Below are positions 34,701 through 46,700 of a stretch of 64,000 nt of DNA, one piece after another. Position numbers and translations under genes: made by a program. Origin of the DNA: Margaritifera margaritifera (Eukaryota > Mollusca > Bivalvia > Unionida > Margaritiferidae); NCBI GenBank assembly GCA_029931535.1, contig JAQPZY010001232.1, positions 1,054,001 to 1,118,000 on the forward strand, read 5' to 3'. The first letter of the stretch is position 1. Every line of letters starts with the position of its first letter. The notes under the pieces were generated by a model. It saw only the letters and a list, made by a program, of their open reading frames with translations. It was not told the origin of the DNA and made no database searches.

Positions 34701-37700
34701 CTAGAGATGCCAACATCTACAGTTTCTACAGAGTTTCTCAGAATTTGTTAGTGAACATCCCTACTCCAAATTGTAATCCCTTTTCTCATAGTTTTTTGCC
34801 ATGTTAATGGTAGTATTCAAAAACATGCCATCATTGGTTCCATTTCCTGGAACTGGTACATGTGCACAATAACTTTTAAATCCTTAAAATGGAAATCGTC
34901 TTGGCAAAATTTCTTCTTGAAAACAATCTGCCTTTTGTCATTGATAAACTTGGCAGGGAAGATGTTCCAGAACATGTTTTTTTTATTCCAACATAGCCAA
35001 GAAATATCGATCTGGTAGGACCAAAACTAGAGATATGCAAGGCTTAAAGAATTTTGTTGTCTTGCCTTTTGTGGATGACACACCCCAACCCCCAAACAAG
35101 AGGATTTGCCCCTAGGACCCCCAGGGAGGGGCAAGCCCCTCCACCCCCAAAATCTCTTTTTTCCCTTCAAACATGTTGGCATCTCTGCATATCTCATTGC
35201 CTATAACCAGTTGGAGGACTATCAGTTGAGACCAGGATCGGTTTGTTACAGTGTGTTGCAAACTGTAGGTCAGATTGTAGGAAATTCTTTGATTTTTTTT
35301 CCCAGAAATTGTTGGATTTTGACTATGGAGAAAGTGATGATGAAGACGAAAGAAGAAAAGATTCTTCCCAAGCTGGATTGGCAGGGTAATATTATCTTAA
35401 CATGGCAACTTCAGAGCAGAGCAAATAATTTTCTTGAATCGCTTGGCAATGGATTCAAATAACATGTAATATACAGACAATGGCTGTTGCGAGTTCATTT
35501 CTTTTCATTTCATATTAAAAGCTTAATTTAGCAGAACAGACTTTATGAATGTACAGAAAAATGCATCCATTTTTTGAATTTAGTAATAACATTTAGAAGC
35601 TAATTTTGTAAAGATAAATAATAAATCTGGATCAGTATACATATTTGTGTAATGTCTTGCCAAAATGTGTTTGTGTAGCATATATAAACCTGATCTTTTT
35701 CTAGCAGTATATCAGTGGAATACATAGTAGTATTGGAAATATGTTTTTTTTTATACTAGCAGCTGGTAATTAAAAAATAAGTTGTATAATCAAATTAAGC
35801 ATCTGTTGATCCATGACTAAAAAGTTATCTAATTTTCACTTAAAGACGTCTTTTGATGATGACTGTCTTAAAAATCTTGTTTTCAATACTTGCCCTGAAT
35901 GGATGATCACTATGTTGGGGTTTTCACCAAGTCTGAAAAATGAAACTGGTGCCAGTTGTACATCCAATATGGGTGCCACGACAACTGTCTTAAAAATCTT
36001 GTTGTCACTATTCCCCCTGAATGGATGATCATTATGACATGGGGGTTTTCACCAAATACCTTCTAATGATGTCTGCTTTGTCCTAAATGAAAATTATGTG
36101 AAGCTGAATCCAATATATGTACCACAGCAGTTAATTTGAAAATCTTGTTATTGCTGAAGAATATCAGAAATGGTTTCAATACTCGATAGTTGACGGGAAG
36201 AAATGGTCTTCTCTTGAATTCCTGGAAATTCTTTTCGGCCTGTAGAGCGTCCGTCGCTTTGAGGGACCCTTGTCTTATGGGACATGTCACATTTTGAGCA
36301 GATTCAGTATTATAGACCGGTTGGTTTTAACAGCACTTTTAACACATCATTGGCTATATCATGCCAGAGAAATGAAAGCTACATGCCTTTCCCAAGGACA
36401 CAATGAGGCAGCCACCCCAGGCAGGCCTTGGCAGGTATTGAACCCGCAGCCGTTAGATTACGAGTCCGATGCTTTACCAGTTGAGTTACCATGGCTTCCA
36501 TTATGTACAGTGTTGGACGAATAAATTTAATGCAGGACAAGTAAAAGTTTCACATCGGGACAAGTAATGAAAGGAGAATTTGTCAAGCCCAGATTTAGTA
36601 TCTTAGATCTTCAATTTCCCAATTTAGTATTACAAGTTGAAACAGTATTATAACAACCACAAGTTGGGCGTCTACTCCTTATCAAACTTAGTGCAATATG
36701 TTTAATCATAGTTACATAAGGTATGAAACCATCGCCTGAGCAGTGCCAGTCTCTACAGAACCAAGTGACCTCTTGGATCTTTACTGCTAAGTGAGTGAGA
36801 TATGCACATCCAAGTGCCAGTACTTTGTGGGTGACACTGGCTTGGGAGCTCTGATTGTTCTGTACTTGTTTTGGCAGGTGTTATTTAGAGTGTTCGTAGC
36901 AGTAAATATATAATCCAGCTGATAACATCTTTCACCGTGTTGTTTTTGAAGCAACTGATCGATATAAGAGGGATTACTTTACATGCTAGAAAAGTGTGAA
37001 TCGGTCATACATTTTAATAAAGGTAAGTGAGTAATAGGAACTAAAAGTTACTAACAGTGTAAAATATTAAAAAGTGAAAACAGTTTGTGCTTAAAATCCA
37101 AAAGAGTAGTAGCCTTTTTAGAGTTTTCAGTGGGGGGTTTCAGTTAGTTTTGCACACTGAACACATGTAGTGAATTGGCTTGCTGAAGAGCATGATAGCA
37201 ATATTAGTGGGGAGACTCGGAATGTATTACCCTTTAGCCCAGAGGGCCAACCACTAGACCATACTGTCTTTGAAAGGGTCTGGATAATGCTTGTTTTGTA
37301 CCTCCATGTCTGAGGTTTCAATCCTAGTTTTCATCATGTGCAAGTTTAGTCATTCAAGGTCTCTGGTTTTGCTCTGCACTCTGATGTCGTCGATCTCAAA
37401 GACTATCTAAATCTCGTGAACTTTAAAGACAATCAAACACCAGTATGTTAACTGTCAAGATTAAATGTATTGAGATGTTAGAACAATGTTAGAGTCTACA
37501 TAGAATGAAAAATTTGGCTATGGTATATTGTAGAAATGTGCAGACTATCCTGAATGATGTCACCCTAATGCAACAGATCCACCAGATGTCACAGACCCTC
37601 CAGAAAACTGAGCAGCTCAAGACGGAGCTCAGTGTGCAGGAACAGATGCGGCAGCAGCAGCTGCTGCAGCAACAGGCAGAATTTGATCAACAGATTGGAC

Positions 37701-40700
37701 AGGTACTTTGAAAATATTTTTATTTAATCCAGAGTTTATAAATATCCATATTATTTATAATATTCATTCATTGAACATGCTAAATCTCCATTGTTTGATG
37801 TATGAGCCACAATTGCTTAGTGGTCGGCGTGCTGGACTCGAGACTAAAAGGGTGTGAGTTCAGATCCTACTAGCGGATCAGCAAGCCACTTTACTCCAGA
37901 TTTACTCAACATTAAGTGACCTATTTGTGTTGCTGTGCCATAAATCACCAAACTAACCCAAAACTTAAGACAGTACATGCACAGACTTTTATGTTTGAGA
38001 TGTGCATAATGATAAATTACTGTCTTCCTGCAGTTTTTGTTAAGAGTTATTTGCTCATTTCATCTTGCAGCTGAATGCAGCATATGACAGAATCTTGTGA
38101 ACACAGTCCCGCAGTGTTTGCTTCTGCTCCTGAGTTTCCCACTTTCACACAGGGTTATAAATTTCAAGAATAAGTGTTCCCTGGATTATCCTAACTGGTA
38201 ATTCCTTTAATATAAAAGGAAATGTGAAGAGAGTGTAAAGAACCTTCAGCTTTCGTTATTTGGATATATGAATGATAATGGTTGATTTGGATGTGAGAGG
38301 ACACAGCTGTGCCTTCTGGTGTGCATTTCTCTGAAGATTGCTATCTCTGCATGGCCGTTTTCACTTCTGAGATAAATTATATAAAAAAAAACAACAATCT
38401 GATAACTTTTTGAAGTTTTGTGATGTTTACAAATTTATCAGTGTACTTTCAGAAAACAAAAATGCCTGCATTGAAAATATGTGGGATTTCAGGTTCATTT
38501 CCTAAACATACAAGAGCAGTCCTTTTCATAAGCTGTCTGCTTTAGACCACAAATAGTATTCCTAATAGTGAAGAAAAAAAAACCAACTGTCAACACAAGT
38601 AGGTGAATGACATAGAGATGTATGTTAACTCTCTCTACATTGCAAAAGATGTAGAAAAAAAAAACAAGTTGGCCATGTACCTTCTGCTCTTCCAGCAGTG
38701 CTACAAAAGCCTGGAGCAGAATTCTTTCATGGATTACTGTGAAACTTGGTACATATCTATGGTCATCATCTAAAGATGTGCATATTGACAAATCACTGCA
38801 GCTGCAGTTTTTAGCTCACCTGCAGGTAAAGACAAGTGAGCTCATGAAATGGTCCTTTGTCCATTGTACATCATCTGGTGGCCATCAGCAGTTGCTATTA
38901 ACAACTTTTTCCCAACAAGCACCAGGTCATTTTCAACCAAACTTGGCACAGAGTATTCTGGCATAAAGGCCTTTCAAGTTTGTACAAATTATGCTGATCC
39001 ACCATCAGATATGGCTGCCATTACTATGAATAGAAAAACCTATGAACGACTTCTCAAAACCTTTGAATAGAATGTAATCAAATTTGACGGAAAGCATCCT
39101 GGCATGTAGACCTTTCAAATTTGTACAGATGATGCTGATCTGTCATCAAATGTGACTAGTTACTAAAAAAAGAAAAACCCATCTCTCAAAATTTTTTATT
39201 TTCAGCTTCTCAGAAAGCACCAGACCAATTTCAATCAATCTTGGCACAGAGCATCATGGCATAAAGGCCTTTCAAGTCTATACAGATTATACCAATCTGC
39301 CAACAAGTATGGACATATTACTAAAAATATAAATATATTTCAATGGCTTCTCCAAAAGTGCTAAATAGAATTGGACAAAATTTGACAGAAAGCATCCTGA
39401 CACAAAGACCTTTGAATTTTTTAGCTCACCCTGACCTAGGGATGCTGCCATAACGTATCACAAGTTTCTTGCAGATACGAAAGATAGTCGTGCAACTTTT
39501 AAAACCCTGTGTGAAAAGGTTGTGCAAATTACCTGCTGTTTGTCATACACACCGTGCGATTTTTTTAAAAAATCTTTTTTTATTTATTTTTTTATTTTTT
39601 TAATTCAAAATTAAAGTTGATCAAATCATCATTCATCAGTCTTTTTCCATGATTTCAATCGATCATATATTGTGAAGATTATTCTTTAGTACAAGCATCT
39701 TTATGATCGAGATCTGCTGTTGTATTGCAGAAGCAGTCAGGGGGTTCTGATTGAATTATTTTGTAGAGGTGTATAGCAAATTGATCCATTCATCAGCCAT
39801 TTGGGAAATACCTGATTACCTAGATCAAAACAGCAGCAAGTCCTGTCAAAACAAATGATAACTGATTTCTTTAAGAATGTTGGAGAGATGGAAAGATCAT
39901 CTGTTAAGGATGAAACCAAGCAGGAGGAAAGGTCTGCAGGTTTGACACTAACCAAACAGAACACAGAAAGTGGTGATACAGAAATAGCTGACACTTTAGC
40001 ATTTAGGCCTTGCAAAAAATGTAATCCATGGACAAAAACATCCCAGGAACAACATGGATGAATTGTGGAAAATTAAATTTGGATATTCTAAATACCAGTT
40101 CCCGAATCTATTCAGACTGGCGAAATTTACAGTGGTTCTGCCGTTGTATAAAAGCTGATTGTGAGAGGGGATTCAGTTCTGAAAGTAGAATTCACACTGC
40201 TCTGAGGAATAGGCCAACATCTGAAACAGTAAATAAACTGATGATCATACAGATATAAAGGGGTCCATTAAATGATGATACTGGCAAATCTTTGTGCACC
40301 CACAATTTTTGTAAGAGTTATTGCCCTTTTTAACATAAGCTGAATGCAATAGATGACAAAATTTTGTGAATGCAACTATTCCCAATTGCTTTGAAATACA
40401 TAATATGGTTATCATCAGAAGATGTGCATGTTGACCAGTTATGGTCCTTGTACTAATTTTTGGAAGAGTTGTGCACTATTTTGACTAAATTCATCTTAGA
40501 GGTAGGGGTGAGATATGCAAGAGACAGGGGTATACTCGCCAGTCCTCTAGTTTCAATACCATTTTATCCCACTACATTCAGATTTGGAACATAGCTTCAG
40601 AATGCACTTGTCTTTATCTAGCTAAATAAATGTCCGTGTTATCAAAACTATGGGGCGAGGTTGACATGCGTGCCATGACCAGGGTCTTGTATGTTCATAT

Positions 40701-43700
40701 ATCTGCAGGGTCCTCCACCTCCCCAGCCATACCAGAGTGCCCCTCAGCCTGTTATGCCACCATACCAGTCTGACCAGCAACATGGCGGGACAGACATGTA
40801 CCAGCCGCAGCAGGAACCCCCACCCACCGACATGGATCTACAGGATGAAGATCTTCGTGTGGAGAGAATGATGGAAAGAGAACGGGAACGAGACAAGAAA
40901 GATAGACGATCACATAGGTCAAAGGATAGGTCAAGGTCGAGATCAAGGTTAGCTTTGTTTGAATAATTTTAAGTAGAAGTACACTGTATGTAGTAATCTA
41001 GATTAGGTGGTGGATAGAGAACAAGAATAAGACAGGAAAGATAGGCCAAAATATCAGTCAGATTTAATTTCAAGGTTAGCTTAGTCTTAATGCAAGTACT
41101 GTTACAAAGAGGGAGAGATGGTGAACCTTTAGCTCAGTTTGAAGGTAAGCACATTGAACAGTTTGTTACTACCATCAATTGCATGTTGGACAAGCTGTCT
41201 ACATGAACTGAAAGGAAAAAAAAGAGTCAGTGACATTAGGTAATGTCACAGATAATGAAAAGATGTCTTAACAATGGTATCTGTTTTGTACAAAAATATC
41301 TTGAGTGTCAATATAAGTTTCATCTCTCAAAGCTGTACCATTGTTTTTAGCTCATCTGGTCAATTGAGCTTATGGAATGGCCCTTTGTATGTCATCTATC
41401 AACAAAGCCATTTTTCTGTGTCTTCTCAAAACTGCTGGACCAGTTTCAAACAAACTTGGCACATCCTGGCATTAAGGCTTTTAAAGTTTATACAGATGAT
41501 GCTGATTACCATCAAATATGGCCAGTGTTACTAAAAGTAGAAAAAAATTGAAACAGCTTCTTCACCAAAACTGATAAACAGAATTTTACCAGATTTGAGA
41601 GAAAACATCCTGTCATGAAGACCTTTCTGGTTTATGTAAATGATGCTGATCTGCAATCAAATATGGCTGCTGTTGCTAAAAACAGAAAAAACTTAACATG
41701 ACTACTTCGCCATAACTGCTCAACAGAATGTTACCAAATTTGAAAGAAGTCATACTGGTATGAAGGCTTTTCAGATTTGTATAAATTAAGCTGATCCTCC
41801 CAAAAATATGGCCTTTGTTACAAAAAAAACCCAGAAATCCTTAAAAGACTTTTTTTTTTTTTTTTAAATTGCTGAAAAAAATTTGACCAAATTTTATGAA
41901 AAGCATTCTGGCATGACGGCCTTTCAATTTGTACAAATTATGCTAATTTGCCTTAAAGTAGGTTGTCATTCAGTGTTTTCTCCAAAAAGCAGAATTTAGC
42001 AAATTCCTGATAAATTTAATGAATTCTTTCTTTAAAATGAGAGAGTGTTGTCAAATTTGAACAACTTCTCAAAGACTGAACAGAATTTGACCAAATTTGA
42101 CATAAAGCATCTTGGCAAGAAGGCTGTACAAATTTGTACTATTGGAGCAATCTGCCATCAAATTTTGCTGTATTACTAAAAATAAAACAAAAACCTTAAA
42201 ATAACTTATTCGAAAAAAATTGGTCCATATAATCTGACATAAAGCATCCTGGCATGAAGGGCCTTTAAATTTTGCACAACTGATGTTGATCCACTATACA
42301 AAATGGCCATTGTTACTTGAAGCATACAAAAATTTAAGCCTCATTCTCAAAAACTGGTCAACAAAGTTGACAAATTTCACAGAAAACATCCTGGCATAAG
42401 GCCTTTCAAGTATGCACAATGACACTGTCTGCCTTTTAACAAGGTTGACATTACTAGAAAATATAAAAATCTTCATGTCAGAAGCATCATTCTGATCCAC
42501 ATGGCTTGACCAATACTCATTGCATTTTGGCTGTTAGTTTGATGTCAGGCAGGTGAGTAATATTGGGCACAGTTGGGTCTCTTGTTTGAAAGTGCCTTAA
42601 AAAACGTTGAAAAGCAATTTTACATTATATGTAAGGTTTTTTATACGTCTGATCATAATTTGAGAATACCAGCATTAAAGTGTAGCGCATTATTGTTTTG
42701 GTTTTTTTTATAGAATTTTTGTGCATAGGGTTGTGCACTTTTTTTTTTAATAAAATTTTTGTAAAAACAAAAAATGTTCAATTGTAGGTCACCTAAAAGA
42801 AGGAAAAGATCCAGATCAAGGTCTCGTGACAGGCGTCGAAGGTCGAAATCACGGGAACGTCATAGACGATCAAGGTAAACTAAATACTGCATATATGAAA
42901 AAATTAAATGAGATGGGAAAAGGGCTTCATATGTTTCTAAATATGTCATATTCTTTCTAACTTAGGATTTGTTTGATATAAATGGATGAAGCTTGGTATA
43001 CTTGTATATTGTCACTAAAAGATGTGTTGCATTGCACATTTGCAGTCTTTTCCTCTGTGTCATTGTCATAGGTCAATATTTTCAGCTTTTTTTGTTGTTC
43101 TGCTTTATATCATAACAACCATTTGATGTTCAGGGATGAACCATGATATGCTTAGTGTGATGGCATATCATATATCACAGTCTAGATTTTGTCTTCAAGA
43201 TCATGGGCACTGATTATTTTTTTTGGTACCCCTTTTCTGCACTTTTCCTCTAATGTCTTTTGAGATAGGACAACGAAACTTTCATGTCTTCCCAGTACCT
43301 TTACTGCTCTCTTGAAGGTCATGCTCAGATTTCATTATTGTGAACTTTTGTTACCTTGCAATGGTAGACAGATGACAAAAATAGACTGAATTTGCTTGTT
43401 TGATTTCAACCAAATTTGGTATGGAGGTTGATAATGATGAAACCTTGGCCGAGTTCAATTTTCAGCATTCTGCATAATCGTTTAGCAGAGTTATCACCCC
43501 TGATTGTCAGATCAACCCTCTTGTGTTTCCACACAGTAACTCCCTTAATTTTGGGGGGATTTTGGCCAAATTATATTACCAGTTTGATATTGATGTTTCC
43601 AATGAAAAGCAGGGGCATCATTTCCTGGAATTTGCTTGTTTACATAAGAAATTCAAATAAGTGTCTAAAAAAATGCACTAGATGGCAATGATCTTGGTAT

Positions 43701-46700
43701 CACAAGATAAGTTCTTCTTATTATTATGTTTACCCCTTAGCCAGGGGTCAGAATGGTACTAACCTGTTTGCTTTTTTATTTAGATCAAGAGACCGAGAAA
43801 GAGAAAGACAGAGGGAGAAGGAGAGAGAGAGGAGAAAGAAATGTCTTCCTCCTCTTCGTGATAATTATCTGACAGGTAAGACCTTTCCATGATTACTATC
43901 CCCAAATGAAATGAAAATGTCTTTTTCTGAGCATGAATGTCATCTGATGTAGAAAAACAAGTTTTCATTGTGTCTTTCAAAAGGATCAATATAAAGACAG
44001 CTTTACTTTACTTTCACTTGTATTTTGTGTTCATTATAAGTTGTTGAAACTTGTTTTTTTAGCTCTACTAGTCATACACCAGAAGAGCTTGTGGAATTGC
44101 TTGTTGTCTGTCTGTTTTTTAGCACAAGTTTGTTATCGTTACACCTCCTGAACTACTGGGAGGATTGCCATGAAACTTTATACACACATTCATCCCAAGT
44201 TCTGGTTGGTCCTAAATAAAAAATATTGCTGATCTGACATTCAATATGGTCACAATAGTTCTTATCACTATTTCTTCTAGATGGATGGGCATATTGACAT
44301 AGGGTTTTCACCAAAAGACCTCTTGTGATGTTTGGTTGGTCCTAAATGAAAATGGTGACAATCTGACATCCAATATAGCCACCATAGTGGCAGTCTTGAA
44401 AATCTTGCTATCATTGCTCCAGAATGGATGGTCATATCCACATAGTTTGGCCCAGGAATCCATGACTGCACAGATTAAAGCAGACAAGTTGATATCCTTT
44501 AATGGAGTGGCTATGAACACTTTTTGAGTTTATTAATTTCAGCGAAGTCCTCGGAAGCTGGGAGATGTCCAGGGGACAATGCTGGTTGTATAAACGACTT
44601 GTCCTTTTTATACTGCGAAAGTGATACAATGTGTATGGTCCAGGAAAGAAAATGAATCACACCAGCATTAATAAACAACATAACAACTTTGTGCTCCAAA
44701 GTACCCCCCCCCCCACCTCCCCCTTTTTTTTAATTATGTGTGTGAATTTGCCTTCAGAAGCTGACAATTTGTCAGCTGCCAAGTGGGAAATATCAGACCC
44801 ACTTGGGCCTTATGTTTTTTGAATGGAGGGAGGATTTTCCTCTGAAATTTTCAGTGCTGGAATAGACCCTGGATTGTAAGCCAGACTAGTCATATGCAAA
44901 GATTGCAGTTTAACGTGATCACTGGCAGACTCATAATCAAAATGGAAATCGAAATGCTGTGTATTAAATTGCATCCATCCTATGAGACCGAAGTATTTTG
45001 ATATGAATTTGATGAAGATACTGCATTACTTTATTTTTAATTGACACCCCTTTGTCCATTTTTATACAGATGTGTTTTAAGCACTAATACATACATTAGC
45101 TGAAAATTGTAAGCATAAAACATGGCATATACTTGTAATTAGAAAATGTTAATGTCAGTTTTAAGTTGAGGCATTATAATTCTGAAGGTTGCCAGAGGGC
45201 GACAAGTTGACAATTTTCACTAATCAGTTCTGAATTTTAGATACAAATGTGACCACTTTAGTAACAGCTTGGAGTTCTTATAATGCACTGTTTCTACCAT
45301 TTTCTGGCATGACAGATTGTGCTCTCCCATTTCAGTGTGTTCAACTACCATATGGTTGGGTCATGTTGCCAAAGTTACCACAGAGGAAGAACTGAAAAAA
45401 GAATTGGAAACGTATGGAACTGTTGAGAGCATAAATGTAAGTTTGTCATTCATTTGTTGTTAAAAAATTTAATTTTATATCGGTGTACACATTGAAACTC
45501 CTTTTCCATTTGAATACATAGAAGTTATGTCTTTTAAATTTAAAAAAAAAATTGCATTATTGATATTTTCAGATGATTCCACCTCGTGGTTGTGCATTTG
45601 TATGCATGCGTAATCGAAAAGAGGCTGCCAAAGCAATGGATAGGTTGAAGGGAGCAAAAATCAATGGGAGTTCTTTAAAGGTAGGTTTATTTTTTTTATC
45701 TTTTTTTAAAGCAAGATCAGTGGCATTGAGCATGGCAGTTTGAAGTCACTTTACTATTCATAATCAAAGGTTAATTTTAACCAAAGATTACAAAATCAGA
45801 TTTACACGTCATTCATTTATCCACATTTTTGTCAAGCCCACCTTGGTGGAATCAGCACAGCAATTACTTTGGAATCATTGTGTGTGTGTATGTCAGTATA
45901 ATGTTAAAGCTTTTAGCTCACCTGGCCATAAGGCTTAGTGAGATATGGTATGGCCTTGCATCTCTTTGTGTGTTGTCCATCCATCAACAATTGCTTCTTA
46001 CCACACCGGAGGCATATTTCTTATCATATTTTGATCAAACTTGGAATATGAGCTTATATTTTTAAGCTCTCGGATGAGTTTGATAGTCAGTGAGAGCCAC
46101 GCGCATTAACATGGTGATCTTGCATCAGATTTGCTGAGCTTGTTACCACTCTGGAAGTTTTATTTCAAATTTGTCTTCGATCAGACTCCGAATATGTGAT
46201 TATATCATCAAGATCTTGGATTAGTTGGATAATAAGCAAATTTCGTGCATATTAATGAGTTGATCTCGCATCTGATTGGCCAGACTTGTTCCCTCTCTGA
46301 AAGCCATATTGTGATCCAATTTTCATCAAACTTTGAATATGGGCCTGTATCCTGACAATTTTGCAAGAGTTTGATAATGCACAAGATGCACTCCACATAT
46401 TAATGAGGTAATTTTGCATCAGATAGGCTGAGCTTGTTACCTCTCTCTATTTAATATTTTTTTTATCTGATTTTGGTCAGACTTGTAACAGAGACGTATA
46501 AGATCAAGACTTGACATGAGATTGATAACAAACAAGATCCACGCATATTAATGTGATCTTGCATCAAATTTTCCAGATAGTATTTCTGACCCAATTTTAA
46601 TAAAACTTGGTATGTAACAGGCCTAGAAAAAAATTTTCCTTGTAGTCAGAAGGACTAGTCAATTGAGAAATGTATCTAGTCCTTCCAACAAAACATTGTC

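Larger units (their letters stand above)
35386..37533 (+). other. SCAF8 intron 7
   Basis: 2.1 kb. It contains family B monomers with tail (35830-36270), a minus-strand tRNA-like SINE head (36430-36495) and a short GGACAAGTAA-rich fragment resembling hAT subterminal DNA (36510-36595). 37170-37345 has tRNA-like promoter motifs but no complete structure. Confidence 0.75.
37703..40708 (+). other. SCAF8 intron 8
   Basis: 3.0 kb. It contains a tRNA-like SINE (37805 on), family E pieces (38000-38240, 38690-38810, 40290-40560), a family A element (38810-39420) and a hAT relic (39850-40258). Confidence 0.75.

Noticed and set aside
36430..36495. Functional tRNA-Thr gene
   Set aside because: Box A and B and the T-arm are present, but the acceptor stem does not pair. 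Better explained as a tRNA-derived SINE head.
37170..37345. Another tRNA or SINE
   Set aside because: TGGTCTAGTGG-like and GGTTTCAATCC-like motifs are on opposite strands and do not form one promoter or cloverleaf.
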